Origin: Zunongwangia profunda SM-A87
GTDB taxonomy: Bacteria > Bacteroidota > Bacteroidia > Flavobacteriales > Flavobacteriaceae
Reading direction: 5' to 3'
NCBI RefSeq assembly: GCF_000023465.1
Contig: NC_014041.1
Span: forward strand, 4,083,501 to 4,147,500
DNA length: 64,000 nt
Each line of letters opens with the position of its first letter. Within the stretch, counting starts at the first letter, position 1. This document shows positions 55,127-64,000 of the stretch, piece after piece. The notes beneath the pieces are model-generated. The model made no database searches. It was not told the DNA's origin and worked only from the letters and a program-made list of their open reading frames with translations. Made by a program: the position numbers and the translations under genes.

Positions 55127-56146
55127 ATGAATAAATTAAGACCAGCTCTGGTACGGCAGATTTTTGTCTTATTGCTTATTCTTTTTTTAGGAATTTTAAT
55201 CTTCCGTGAACTGGTTCCCTATTTAACCGGGATATTAGGAGCTATAACGCTATACGTGTTAATGGCCAGTTGGATGGAAAAACTACTTAAAAAAGGTTGG
55301 AAGCCATCTGTTGCTGCCGGTGTACTCATGTTTGGTTCGTTTATAGGTATACTTATTCCTGTAAGCGGAATTATTATCATGCTTACTTCAAAAATTGGAA
55401 AAGCAGTGAATAATTCTGAAATGGTGGTTTCGGCAATAAAAAAACAGTTACAGCATCTGGAAGAATATGTAGGTTACGACATCACTGGCGCGATAGATAC
55501 CTCTGCAATATCTGGCTGGGTATCAGAAAAACTCCAGAATTTGGCAGGAGGAACTTTTAATGTGTTTGTGGCAGTAGGTTTAATGTATTTTATGCTCTAT
55601 TTTATGCTGATAAACCGGGAGAAAATGAAGACGGCACTTATAGACTATATTCCTCTTGGAAAAGCAAATTTAAGTACTATCGCTAAAGAGAGTAATTTAC
55701 TGGTAAAATCTAATGCTCTTGGGATTCCTTTAGTAGCTTTTGTACAAGGTTTAATTGCACTTATTGGATATCTTGTTTTAGGGGTTCCAGATCCGTTTTT
55801 TTGGTTTGGTATCACCGCAATTGGCTCTATGATTCCTTTTATTGGCACGGCCATAGGTATTGCCCCAACCACCATACTTTTATTTGCCGATGGACAAAAC
55901 TGGCAAGGTGTGGCCCTTCTTATCTATGGTATTGTAGTAGTAGGATCTACAGATAATTTAATTAGAATAATGGTTTTAGATCGATTGGCCAAAGTACACA
56001 CCTTAATAACGTTGGTGGGAGTGATTGTAGGAGTGCAAATATTTGGCTTTATAGGATTAATATTTGGTCCTTTACTGGTGTCGTTATTTTTACTAATTCT
56101 GAAGATCTATAAAAAAGAGTATGGTAACGAAAATGATCGATTATAA
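55127..56146 (+). CDS. AI-2E family transporter
   Basis: The 339 residues carry about eight membrane helices with the family's central hydrophobic block and a long helical loop between helices 3 and 4. The motif ITAIGSMIPFIGTAIGIAPT is typical of the AI-2E/PerM family, as is IFGPLLVSLFLLILKIYKKE near the end. Family members have been linked to autoinducer or Na+/H+ transport; the substrate here is unknown. The gene is in the plus-strand group after the VOC gene. Confidence 0.9.
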   Translation: MNKLRPALVRQIFVLLLILFLGILIFRELVPYLTGILGAITLYVLMASWMEKLLKKGWKPSVAAGVLMFGSFIGILIPVSGIIIMLTSKIGKAVNNSEMVVSAIKKQLQHLEEYVGYDITGAIDTSAISGWVSEKLQNLAGGTFNVFVAVGLMYFMLYFMLINREKMKTALIDYIPLGKANLSTIAKESNLLVKSNALGIPLVAFVQGLIALIGYLVLGVPDPFFWFGITAIGSMIPFIGTAIGIAPTTILLFADGQNWQGVALLIYGIVVVGSTDNLIRIMVLDRLAKVHTLITLVGVIVGVQIFGFIGLIFGPLLVSLFLLILKIYKKEYGNENDRL

Positions 56147-56254
56147 ATCAAGGACCACCAAATAGAGCTGATTCTAACAACACGAAATTTAAAAAAAGAC
56201 CTGGAAATTAACCCCTTTATAAAAAATTAAAACTAACTTATAACAACTAAAAAT

Positions 56255-56653
56255 ATGTTCAGCAAAAAGAAAAAAGAAGTTAACGAAGAGTACTTTAAAG
56301 AAGGAGTGGTAAGTGTTGACGAAGGCGATGTAGAACTTGCTGCTGAATCGCAGGAAGAAGTAGCTGATAAGATCATCAATTCTGGTATGCTTAAAAAATA
56401 TACCGAAATTGGTAAATTAATGTATGCGATGCTTAACGATTATAGAAAAGGAATTTATAAAGACATCCCATGGTTTACCATTGCGGCGATAGCCTTTTCT
56501 TTTTTATATATTCTAAATCCTTTAGATGTTGTTCCGGATTTTATCCCGGGATTAGGATACATTGATGATTTTGCTATCATAACCTTTGCTATTCGGTTTA
56601 TAGAATCCGATATTCATAAATATTTAGATTATAAACTGGAAGAAACTAAATAG
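56255..56653 (+). CDS. YkvA family (DUF1232) membrane protein
   Basis: The 132 residues contain DUF1232: a short hydrophobic helix, then the signature YILNPLDVVPDFIPGLGYID and a second short helix. The N-terminal 50 residues are acidic and variable. The function of the family is unknown. It has a terminator 20 bases after the stop. Confidence 0.88.
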   Translation: MFSKKKKEVNEEYFKEGVVSVDEGDVELAAESQEEVADKIINSGMLKKYTEIGKLMYAMLNDYRKGIYKDIPWFTIAAIAFSFLYILNPLDVVPDFIPGLGYIDDFAIITFAIRFIESDIHKYLDYKLEETK

Positions 56654-56672
56654 TTAAAAAAAATTAGTACAT

Positions 56673-56702
56673 AAAAAAGCCCGCAATTTGCGAGGCTTTT
56701 TT
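56673..56702. terminator. Bidirectional terminator between ykvA and folD
   Basis: AAAAAAGCC-CGCA pairs with TGCG-A-GGCTTTTTT (one bulged A). It sits between the convergent ykvA and folD genes. Confidence 0.82.
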
Positions 56703-56722
56703 TATATAATTTAGAAGTAATC

Positions 56723-57616
56723 TTATTTCTCTTTTTTTCTTAAACGGTGGCGCTCCCTTGCCAGTAAGGTATTTTTTAGCAACATAGAAACCGTCATTGG
56801 CCCTACTCCGCCAGGAACCGGAGTGATATAGGAAGCTCGTTTACTTACATTTTCAAAATCTACATCCCCCTTAATAATGTATCCTTTTTCAGTACTATCA
56901 TCTGGAACCCTTGTAATCCCTACATCGATAATCACAGCATCGTCTTTAATCATTTCTCCTTTTAAGAAATCCGGAATACCTACAGCGATGATAATAATAT
57001 CAGCCTGAGAAGTAATTTGAGTAATATTCTTGGTAAACTCATGGGTTAGGGTTACTGTCGAATTCCCAGGGAAACCACTTCTTCCCATCAAGATACTCAT
57101 TGGGCGGCCTACGATATAACTTCTACCAATCACCACGGTATGTTTTCCTTTAGTTGGAATATCGTAACGTTCCAATAGTTCTAAGATCCCAAAAGGTGTT
57201 GCCGGAATAAAAGTCGTCATATCCAACGCCATTTTACCAAAGTTGGTTGGATGAAACCCATCCACATCTTTATCTGGATCTACTGCATTTAAAACTTTTT
57301 GCGTATCGATTTGAGGGGGTAATGGCAATTGAACGATAAAGCCATCAATATCATCATTTTGGTTAAGCTCCTCAATCTTATCTAAAAGTTCGATTTCACT
57401 AATCGTCGAAGACATTCTAAAAAGAGAAGATTCAAAACCTACTCTTTCACAGGCTTTCACTTTACTGTTTACGTACGTTTTACTTGCTCCATCATTACCA
57501 ACGATGATAGCCGCAAGATGTGGCACTTTTTCACCACGTTGCTTCATTTTTTCGACTTCAGTAGCAATCTCATTTTTGATATCGTTACTTACTTTTTTAC
57601 CGTCTAAAATTGTCAT
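56723..57616 (-). CDS. folD: Bifunctional methylenetetrahydrofolate dehydrogenase/cyclohydrolase
   Basis: FolD interconverts 5,10-methylene-, methenyl- and 10-formyl-tetrahydrofolate using NADP. The 297 residues show the catalytic Lys in KTYVNSKVKACERVGF. GFIVQLPLPPQI, the nucleotide loop VVIGRSYIVGRPMS and the end YITPVPGGVGPMTVSMLLKN are also present. A C-terminal basic tail follows. It is downstream of ffh on the minus strand, separated by a GC-rich palindromic repeat. Confidence 0.96.
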   Translation of the reverse strand: MTILDGKKVSNDIKNEIATEVEKMKQRGEKVPHLAAIIVGNDGASKTYVNSKVKACERVGFESSLFRMSSTISEIELLDKIEELNQNDDIDGFIVQLPLPPQIDTQKVLNAVDPDKDVDGFHPTNFGKMALDMTTFIPATPFGILELLERYDIPTKGKHTVVIGRSYIVGRPMSILMGRSGFPGNSTVTLTHEFTKNITQITSQADIIIIAVGIPDFLKGEMIKDDAVIIDVGITRVPDDSTEKGYIIKGDVDFENVSKRASYITPVPGGVGPMTVSMLLKNTLLARERHRLRKKEK

Positions 57617-57628
57617 TATTATATTATA

Positions 57629-57700
57629 AGCCCCTCCCGACCTCCCCGAGGGGTAGGAGGTTTAAGTTACATATTAAAACTCCCCTTTGGGGTTGGGGGA
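57629..57700. repeat. GC-rich palindromic intergenic repeat (REP-like)
   Basis: This 72-base stretch between folD and ffh holds CCCCTCCC, the imperfect palindrome around CCCCGAGGGG (57644-57653) and CCCCTTTGGGG (57682-57692), followed by TTGGGGG. Base composition is unlike the surrounding AT-rich spacers. It resembles small repeats scattered between genes in many flavobacteria; copy number cannot be judged from this window. Confidence 0.55.
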
Positions 57701-57704
57701 ACAA

Positions 57705-59033
57705 CTAACGCATTCCTTTCATCATGTTCATCATCTGGCGACCACCGCCACCCTGCATCATCTTCATCATTTTACCCATCTGGTTGAATTGCTTCAATAA
57801 CTGATTCACTTCCTGAACTGAAGTCCCTGAACCTTTTGCAATTCTTTTCTTTCTACTGGAGTTGATGATTTTTGGCGTACTTCTTTCATCTGGCGTCATG
57901 GAGTGAATAATCGCTTCAATTCCCTTAAAGGCATCATCATCGATATCAACATCCTTAAGCATCTTACCTGCGCCAGGAATCATTCCAAGAAGATCTTTCA
58001 TAGATCCCATTTTCTTGATCTGCTGAAGTTGTTTTAAGAAATCATCAAAACCAAAAGCATTTTTAGCGATTTTCTTTTGAAGTTTTCTCGCTTCTTCTTC
58101 ATCATATTGTTCTTGCGCACGCTCCACAAGAGACACCACATCTCCCATCCCTAAAATTCTATCGGCCATACGAGAAGGATAGAACACATCGATTGCGTCC
58201 ATTTTCTCACCGGTACCAATAAATTTTATAGGCTTATTTACTACAGATTTAATTGAAATTGCCGCACCACCACGAGTATCACCGTCTAATTTGGTAAGTA
58301 TTACCCCATCAAAATCCAAACGATCGTTGAAAGCTTTTGCCGTATTTACCGCATCCTGACCAGTCATCGAATCGACCACGAATAAAGTTTCGTGAGGTTC
58401 GATAGCAGTGTGAATGTTTGAAATTTCGGTCATCATCGCTTCATCTACAGCAAGACGACCCGCGGTATCGATAATCACCACATTGTGTCCGTTTTCTTTA
58501 GCATGCGCTATTGCAGCTTTAGAGATCGCCACAGGATCCTGATTACCTTCATCACTAAAAACCTCAACCCCAAGCTGCTCTCCTACCACATGCAACTGAT
58601 TGATCGCTGCAGGACGGTACACGTCACAGGCTACTAAAAGCGGCTTTTTGGTTTTTTTATTTTTAAGATAGTTAGCTAGTTTACCAGAAAAGGTAGTTTT
58701 ACCACTACCCTGTAAACCCGACATTAAAATTACCGAAGGATCACCGCTAAGATTCACACCGGCTGCCTCACCCCCCATAAGATCGGTAAGTTCATCTTTT
58801 ACCAGTTTCACCATTAACTGTCCTGGCTTTAAAGCTGTTAAAACGTCCTGTCCTAAAGCTTTTTCCTTTACAGTATTGGTAAATTCCTTGGCAATTTTAT
58901 AGTTAACATCGGCATCAACAAGGGCGCGACGCACCTCTTTAAGGGTTTCTGCAACGTTAACTTCGGTTATTTGTCCATGCCCTTTTAAGACATGTAAGGC
59001 ACTATCTAACTTATCACTTAAATTATCAAACAT
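57705..59033 (-). CDS. ffh: Signal recognition particle protein Ffh
   Basis: Ffh (SRP54) binds signal sequences at the ribosome and 4.5S RNA. The 442 residues have the N domain, then the G domain: GLQGSGKTTFSGKLANYL (G1), DTAGRLAVDEAMM (G3) and LTKLDGDTRGGAA (G4). The methionine-rich M domain ends in MMKMMQGGGGRQMMNMMKGM. Its promoter box TAAATTTG lies at 59081-59088. Confidence 0.97.
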   Translation of the reverse strand: MFDNLSDKLDSALHVLKGHGQITEVNVAETLKEVRRALVDADVNYKIAKEFTNTVKEKALGQDVLTALKPGQLMVKLVKDELTDLMGGEAAGVNLSGDPSVILMSGLQGSGKTTFSGKLANYLKNKKTKKPLLVACDVYRPAAINQLHVVGEQLGVEVFSDEGNQDPVAISKAAIAHAKENGHNVVIIDTAGRLAVDEAMMTEISNIHTAIEPHETLFVVDSMTGQDAVNTAKAFNDRLDFDGVILTKLDGDTRGGAAISIKSVVNKPIKFIGTGEKMDAIDVFYPSRMADRILGMGDVVSLVERAQEQYDEEEARKLQKKIAKNAFGFDDFLKQLQQIKKMGSMKDLLGMIPGAGKMLKDVDIDDDAFKGIEAIIHSMTPDERSTPKIINSSRKKRIAKGSGTSVQEVNQLLKQFNQMGKMMKMMQGGGGRQMMNMMKGMR

Positions 59034-59080
59034 ATGCTTTCCTGTAGTTTAAGATTTCCGTCATTGTGATAACGGGTTTG

Positions 59081-59088
59081 CAAATTTA
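59081..59088 (-). promoter_or_regulatory. ffh promoter -7 box
   Basis: TAAATTTG on the minus strand, about 50 bases before the ffh ATG, matches TAnnTTTG. Confidence 0.55.
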
Positions 59089-59172
59089 ATGATTTGGTAG
59101 TGAAGTGAAAAGTTTTTTATCCTGACTAATTACTTTTCAATTAATTTTATGCCGAAGTTTTAAATAACTATC

Positions 59173-59214
59173 AAAAACAAGGGCTGAAATTGTACAATTT
59201 CAGCCCTTGTTTTT
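59173..59214 (-). terminator. Strong terminator downstream of argS
   Basis: A 42-base perfect palindrome (arm AAAAACAAGGGCTGAAATTG plus T) is flanked by T-tracts, 24 bases past the argS stop codon. Confidence 0.9.
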
Positions 59215-59237
59215 TAGTTCTATTTTAAAATTTCAGT

Positions 59238-61016
59238 CTACATTCTATCGGGTACCTGGATGCCTAGTAATCCAAACGAACTTTTAATGATATTGGCTAC
59301 CATTTTAGAAAGCTGTGTTCTTAATTGTCTTTCCATATCCTTTTCGGCTCCAAGAATAGATACATTTTGGTAAAAGGAATTAAATTCTTTTACTAAATCG
59401 TAGGTATAATTGGCAATTAGCGCCGGACTATGATTTTCGGCTGCTAACTGGATGGTTTCCGGATACAGCTGAATTTGTTTTATAAGTTCTTTTTCTTTAT
59501 TCTGAAGTTCGTACTCGCTTACCAGTTGAGATTCGTATTCAAAATCAGCTTTTCTTAATATCGACTGAATCCTGGCGTGGGTATACTGAATAAACGGACC
59601 AGTATTCCCCTGAAAATCTACCGATTCCTCTGGGTTAAATAAGATTCGTTTTTTAGGATCTACTTTTAAAATATAGTATTTAAGCGCTCCTAAACCAATC
59701 ATTTTATAGAGCTCTTCTTTCTCTTCTTCACTTAAGCCGTCTAGCTTTCCTAATTCTTCAGAAATAGTTCTGGCCGTTTCCGTCATTTCCTGAATAAGAT
59801 CATCAGCATCCACCACAGTTCCTTCCCTACTTTTCATTTTTCCGCTAGGTAGATCTACCATCCCGTAGCTTAAATGATATAAATAATCTGCCCAGGCAAA
59901 ACCTAGTTTTTTAAGAATTAAGAATAACACTTTAAAGTGGTAGTCCTGCTCATTCCCAACGGTGTACACCATTCCGTTTATGGCAAAATCTTCTACTCGT
60001 TGTATAGCGGTACCTATATCCTGGGTCATATAAACTGCGGTACCATCACTACGCAATACGATCTTTTCATCCAAACCTTCATCGGTAAGATCGATCCAAA
60101 CGCTACCGTCTTCTTTTCGGTAAAAAACGCCATCTTCCAAACCTTGGTTCACCACATCTTTACCTAAAAGATAGGTATCACTTTCGTAATAATTTTTATC
60201 GAAATCTACGCCAAGGGCGCTATAAGTTTCTTCAAAACCATCGTAAACCCACTGATTCATGGTTTTCCAAAGTTTTACTACTTCTGCATCACCAGCTTCC
60301 CATTTACGAAGCATTTCTTTAGCTTCTACTAAAATTGGAGCTTCAGCTTTTGCTTCTTTTTCAGATTTACCTTCGGCTATTAACTTTTCGATTTCAGCTT
60401 TATACTCCTGATCGAACTTCACATAATAATTACCAACCAGCTTATCCCCTTTTAAACCCGTAGATTCTGGTGTTTCTCCATTTCCGAAGCGTTGCCATGC
60501 GAGCATCGATTTACAGATATGGATACCACGGTCATTAATAATCTGGGTTTTGTAGACTTCATTACCGGCAGCTTCTAAAATTTCGGCTACAGAAAAGCCT
60601 AATAAATTATTTCGAATATGCCCAAGATGGAGTGGTTTATTGGTGTTTGGCGAAGAATATTCTACCATGATTTTTCTGGGATCTTCAAGCTCTTTTACAA
60701 AACCATAATCGGGATCGTTTTTAATCTCGTTGAAGAAATCAAGGTAATAGGCATCGTTTAGCAGGATATTCAAAAATCCCTTTACAACATTAAAACGGCT
60801 AACGATGGTTACATTTTCCTGAAGATATTTTCCAATATCTTCCCCTAGTTTCACGGGATTTGTTTTTACCTGCCTTAACATAGGGAAGCAAACTATGGTA
60901 ACATCACCTTCAAAGTCTTTTCTTGTTGGCTGAAATTCTACCGTTTCTAAAGTTACATCGTAAATATTTTGCACTGCTTCTTTTACGTAGCCAGTCAGCA
61001 TTTCCTGAATATTCAT
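59238..61016 (-). CDS. argS: Arginyl-tRNA synthetase
   Basis: ArgS charges tRNA-Arg. The chosen ATG at 61016 (MNIQEMLTGYVKEAVQ) gives 592 residues. A GTG at 61037 and an ATG at 61019 are also open. The HIGH-type motif is SSPNTNKPLHLGHIRNN. The KMSK site is the degenerate GKMKSREGTVVDADDL, usual for ArgS. The C-terminal DALR anticodon-binding domain ends in SSFGLLGIQVPDRM. It has a promoter about 145 bases upstream, so its leader is long. Confidence 0.95.
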   Translation of the reverse strand: MNIQEMLTGYVKEAVQNIYDVTLETVEFQPTRKDFEGDVTIVCFPMLRQVKTNPVKLGEDIGKYLQENVTIVSRFNVVKGFLNILLNDAYYLDFFNEIKNDPDYGFVKELEDPRKIMVEYSSPNTNKPLHLGHIRNNLLGFSVAEILEAAGNEVYKTQIINDRGIHICKSMLAWQRFGNGETPESTGLKGDKLVGNYYVKFDQEYKAEIEKLIAEGKSEKEAKAEAPILVEAKEMLRKWEAGDAEVVKLWKTMNQWVYDGFEETYSALGVDFDKNYYESDTYLLGKDVVNQGLEDGVFYRKEDGSVWIDLTDEGLDEKIVLRSDGTAVYMTQDIGTAIQRVEDFAINGMVYTVGNEQDYHFKVLFLILKKLGFAWADYLYHLSYGMVDLPSGKMKSREGTVVDADDLIQEMTETARTISEELGKLDGLSEEEKEELYKMIGLGALKYYILKVDPKKRILFNPEESVDFQGNTGPFIQYTHARIQSILRKADFEYESQLVSEYELQNKEKELIKQIQLYPETIQLAAENHSPALIANYTYDLVKEFNSFYQNVSILGAEKDMERQLRTQLSKMVANIIKSSFGLLGIQVPDRM

Positions 61017-61160
61017 CATTTCTAGTTTTTCACTCACTTCGTGAGATTAAAATTTTTTAAATCCTGAAAAGTTTAATACTTGTTTACATCGATAAAATTG
61101 AAATTTATCAATAATCAGTAAGCATTACAGGACAACCAAAGTAGTTTATTAAAAACGCTG

Positions 61161-61168
61161 CAAAGATA
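61161..61168 (-). promoter_or_regulatory. argS promoter -7 box
   Basis: TATCTTTG on the minus strand matches TAnnTTTG. It lies about 145 bases before the argS start, implying a leader of about 140 bases that contains a small AT-rich hairpin near 61091-61110. Confidence 0.55.
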
Positions 61169-61277
61169 ACAGAAATTGAACTTTAAGCTAAAGCTTGCAT
61201 AGTAAATCCTTATATTTCAATCAAAGCCCAATGTTTATTCCTTAACTCAAAGAAGTTTCTTATCTTAAAAGAAAAAA

Positions 61278-61703
61278 ATGCTCCTGAATGTTTCTTATAA
61301 CAATCCCGACATCAAAGAAAAAATAGATCGTGAAGTTGGCAAAACACTTACGCTGGCAGATCGTTTTAAACTTAAAGGCAGTGGCTCGCCAAGGCTCATT
61401 ATCACCTCTGTAAGCATCGATATTCATAACCTGCTTATTTTAGATAATAACCGAAATACCTGCAACATCGAAATTCGACCTGGCGGAATCATCGTCAGGT
61501 TTCGATCTATTTTAGAAACTTTTGCATTGGTAATTCCATTTTGGAAATTAAAAATCTATAAAGGTAAAGCTGAAGAATACTCGATTTACCGGGACCATTA
61601 TTTTATTAAAGTAGAAGCTAAAGACGACAATGTGCACAAATTTTTTAAAAAGCTTATCGCTTATAAAGAAGATAATGCCCCCACCCGTATTGATGATCTT
61701 TGA
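61278..61703 (+). CDS. Hypothetical protein
   Basis: The 141 residues have no signal peptide. One moderately hydrophobic segment (about 74-90, including ETFALVIPFWKLKIY) sits in the middle. The rest alternates strands and charged turns. I recognise no family. It stands alone between argS (divergent) and the MarC gene. The following 174 bases up to 61877 hold no visible feature. Confidence 0.72.
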   Translation: MLLNVSYNNPDIKEKIDREVGKTLTLADRFKLKGSGSPRLIITSVSIDIHNLLILDNNRNTCNIEIRPGGIIVRFRSILETFALVIPFWKLKIYKGKAEEYSIYRDHYFIKVEAKDDNVHKFFKKLIAYKEDNAPTRIDDL

Positions 61704-61877
61704 AAACTAGATGGTTCTCATTTTGAGATTTTAAACTAATCGTTAATTAAATTATTACTTATTGATTATTGAAACTGGCTTAACATTGTATAGCTTGACA
61801 TTGCTTTTTGGTAATCTAAGCCTAATTTTTATTTAATTTCCAGTGACTGCACTTAGCGCATATTTGCCGAAAAAATT

Positions 61878-62513
61878 ATGGATTTGTTTATCTATGTTTT
61901 TGCAGCTTTATTTTCGGTGATCAATCCGCTTGGCACAATCCCAATTTTTGTTGGTTTAACAAAAGAGGATACTGCAAAAGAACGCTCTAAAACTTCGCTT
62001 TTAACCGCTATTAATATTTTTGTCATTCTTACCATCTGCTTTTTTAGTGGTCGGTATATTCTACAATTCTTTGGGATCAGTATCGAATCATTACGCATTG
62101 CCGGGGGATTAATTATTGTAACTTCCGGTTTTGCTTTGCTTACTGGTTCTTTTTCAAAACATAAAGGAATGAACGAACGAGTAAAGGATGATGCGCAACA
62201 ACGAGAAGGAATATCTTTAACTCCGCTTGCGATCCCAATGCTGGCAGGACCGGGATCGATTTCACTTTTAATAGGCCTGTACGAAGATTATAGCTTAACT
62301 TCAGAAAAATTGATCACGATATTAGCCATTTTTGCTGTATGTCTGTCTACTTTTTTAATGCTTAAAAGCGCTCATTATATCGCTAAATTCTTAGGCGCTT
62401 CAGGGATAAACGCCATTTCAAGAATTATTGGATTTATTGTGATCGCGATCGGGATAGAATATATCAGCTCCTCTGTAATGACGGTTTTAGGGATTACCTT
62501 CAGTCACCAGTAA
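61878..62513 (+). CDS. MarC family integral membrane protein
   Basis: The 211 residues have six membrane helices with the family motif SVINPLGTIPIFVGLT near the start. The inner repeat PLAIPMLAGPGSISLLIGLY follows. MarC proteins were once linked to multiple antibiotic resistance; their real function is unknown. It converges on a small minus-strand membrane protein gene six bases after its stop. Confidence 0.93.
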   Translation: MDLFIYVFAALFSVINPLGTIPIFVGLTKEDTAKERSKTSLLTAINIFVILTICFFSGRYILQFFGISIESLRIAGGLIIVTSGFALLTGSFSKHKGMNERVKDDAQQREGISLTPLAIPMLAGPGSISLLIGLYEDYSLTSEKLITILAIFAVCLSTFLMLKSAHYIAKFLGASGINAISRIIGFIVIAIGIEYISSSVMTVLGITFSHQ

Positions 62514-62519
62514 TATTGT

Positions 62520-62723
62520 TTAACGTTTACCAAAAGCCAGACCGGCAATAAGCGCCAACAATCCAAAACCCATCATGGCATAGGATTGGGTATTATCGCC
62601 TTGTGCTTCAACAGTAATGGGACCGGCTTCTAAAGAAACTTCTGGGGTAATTAAGGTATATAAACCATATCCTATTAATCCTATGCCTATTACTAAAAGT
62701 GAGATTTTCAGCACGTTATTCAT
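62520..62723 (-). CDS. Small membrane protein (DUF3185-like)
   Basis: The 67 residues have two membrane helices (about 5-23 and 48-64). A short polar segment lies between them (SLEAGPITVEAQGDNTQSYA). This organisation and the ending AGLAFGKR fit the DUF3185 family of uncharacterised small proteins. It is a single gene convergent with marC. Confidence 0.72.
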   Translation of the reverse strand: MNNVLKISLLVIGIGLIGYGLYTLITPEVSLEAGPITVEAQGDNTQSYAMMGFGLLALIAGLAFGKR

Positions 62724-62806
62724 TTTATAAAGTTTTATTAATCCTAAGGTAAGGTAGTAATTAATATGCTAATTTGAGAATATAACATTTAAAAGAAAAC
62801 TGCTAT

Positions 62807-64000
62807 ATGCGAATCTTACTTACCGGTGCCAATGGCTATATAGGAATGCGATTACTCCCTGAACTTTTAGAACAGGGTCACGAAGTAGTTTGCGCTGTTC
62901 GCAATAAAAATAGGTTTTCGAGTAAAGAATTAATCAATCAGGTAGAGATTGTTGAAATTGATTTTTTAGACCTACCTGAAACTCCTGAGAAAATAAAGAA
63001 TATCGATATTGCCTATTATCTAATCCATTCGATGAGTGGTAACACCAAAAATTTTGATAGCCAGGAAGCTGAAGCTGCTAAAAACTTTAATAAGCTAATG
63101 GGCCAGACCAGCGTAAAACAGGTGATTTACCTGAGCGGGATGGTGAATCAGGATAAACTTTCTAAACATTTAAAATCACGTAAAGCGGTTGAGGACACTT
63201 TATATAAAGGTAATTTCCACCTAACCGTTTTACGCGCTGCAATTATTGTAGGTTCTGGTAGTTCTTCTTTTGAAATTATAAGAGATCTGTGTGAAAAATT
63301 ACCCGTTATGATCACACCGCAATGGGTTCGCACCAAATGCCAGCCTACCGCTATTAGAGATGTAATAAAGTTCCTAACCGGTGTTATTGGTCACGAAGAA
63401 TGCTATGACCAGTCTTTTGATATTGGAGGTCCGGATATTCTGAGTTATAAGGAAATGATGGAGAAATACGCTGAAATTCGCGGCCTAAAGATCTGGATTT
63501 TTAGCGTGCCAGTAATGTCCCCCAAACTTTCTTCCTACTGGTTATATTTTGTGACCTCAACATCGTACAAGCTGGCTCAAAACCTGGTGGATAGTATGGA
63601 GGTTGAAGTCATCGCACGAGATGATAAATTAGCAAAAATCCTAAACATCGAGACCATTTCTTATAAGGAAGCGATAGAAATGGCGTTTTATAAAATTGAA
63701 CAAAACCAGGTCATCTCGAGTTGGAAAGATTCATTAAGTAGTGGACGATTTAAAAAGGAACTCAATAAATATATAAAAGTCCCTATCTACGGTTGCCTGC
63801 TGGATAAACAACAAAAGAAAACGGAAAATCCCGAAGAAGCTTTAAAAAGAATTTGGTCTATTGGCGGACTTAACGGCTGGTACTACGGAAACTGGCTCTG
63901 GAAAATAAGGGGCTTCATGGATAAAATCGCCGGTGGCGTTGGTTTACGTCGTGGCCGCACACATCCTACAGAACTTGCGCCGGGTGATTCCCTGGATTTT
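62807..64000 (+). CDS. SDR-family NAD(P)-binding protein (partial, 3' end outside window)
   Basis: The frame is open to the last base, giving 398 residues without a stop. The nucleotide-binding start is MRILLTGANGYIGMRLLPEL. IYLSGMVNQDKLSKHLKSR and LRAAIIVGSGSSSFEIIR match the atypical SDR family found with a C-terminal DUF2867 domain. The region after about residue 330 (WSIGGLNGWYYGNWLWKIRG) is the start of DUF2867. Role unknown; similar proteins are cytoplasmic oxidoreductase-like enzymes. Confidence 0.9.
   Translation, partial: MRILLTGANGYIGMRLLPELLEQGHEVVCAVRNKNRFSSKELINQVEIVEIDFLDLPETPEKIKNIDIAYYLIHSMSGNTKNFDSQEAEAAKNFNKLMGQTSVKQVIYLSGMVNQDKLSKHLKSRKAVEDTLYKGNFHLTVLRAAIIVGSGSSSFEIIRDLCEKLPVMITPQWVRTKCQPTAIRDVIKFLTGVIGHEECYDQSFDIGGPDILSYKEMMEKYAEIRGLKIWIFSVPVMSPKLSSYWLYFVTSTSYKLAQNLVDSMEVEVIARDDKLAKILNIETISYKEAIEMAFYKIEQNQVISSWKDSLSSGRFKKELNKYIKVPIYGCLLDKQQKKTENPEEALKRIWSIGGLNGWYYGNWLWKIRGFMDKIAGGVGLRRGRTHPTELAPGDSLDF

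Overview
This window is chromosomal DNA from a Bacteroidota species, almost certainly a marine member of the Flavobacteriaceae. The evidence is: low GC content; gliding genes gldB and gldC; a type-B type IX secretion (T9SS) sorting domain; a SusC/SusD pair; a fused SecDF; a flavobacterial dcw cluster with a very long FtsZ tail; and promoters with the Bacteroidota -7 box TAnnTTTG. The genus is inference (a Zunongwangia/Gramella/Salegentibacter-like relative fits). I saw no rRNA, tRNA, CRISPR array, prophage or insertion sequence. Nearly everything is core genome.

Layout. 1-4.7 kb: envelope proteins (a partial low-complexity protein, a FadL-type porin, a T9SS cargo protein). 4.8-8.7 kb: folE, cysS, yidD, lgt and a DUF192 lipoprotein on the plus strand. 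8.7-9.7 kb: a gene-poor stretch. 9.7-15.9 kb: secDF, mdh and gyrB on the minus strand, each with a hairpin terminator. 16.4-17.8 kb: a DUF2911 protein and queE. 17.8-26.9 kb: a two-sided locus. On the minus strand lie susC, susD and a secreted peptidoglycan amidase. On the plus strand lie a lipoprotein D-Ala-D-Ala carboxypeptidase, a Tat-exported LD-carboxypeptidase, an unknown lipoprotein and a lipoprotein pyrophosphatase. I infer that it could handle peptidoglycan fragments outside the inner membrane. 27.3-43.0 kb: the full dcw operon on the minus strand (mraZ-rsmH-ftsL-ftsI-murE-mraY-murD-ftsW-murG-murC-ftsQ-ftsA-ftsZ), without murF or ddl. Its promoter carries three 10-bp-spaced repeats that look like an MraZ operator.

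43.2-50.8 kb: a hydrolase, engB, two unknown genes, gldC/gldB, nadE, an atypical response regulator and dnaG. 50.8-53.4 kb: an ECF sigma factor, its probable membrane anti-sigma factor and an outer-membrane protein. 53.5-56.7 kb: rluB, a Rho-N-like small protein, a VOC protein, an AI-2E-type permease and a YkvA protein. 56.7-61.0 kb: folD, ffh and argS on the minus strand. 61.3-64.0 kb: a small unknown, MarC, a small membrane protein and an SDR-type protein cut by the window end.

Most worth a second look: the peptidoglycan-type SusCD locus; a response regulator with Glu at the phospho-acceptor position; a DnaG with all four zinc ligands replaced; four related short motifs in the FtsZ linker; the putative MraZ operator; TTG starts on all three Mur ligases of the cluster; and an orphan terminator upstream of gyrB that may mark a small RNA. 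I did not find a clearly new multi-gene system; the peptidoglycan-type locus is the best candidate.
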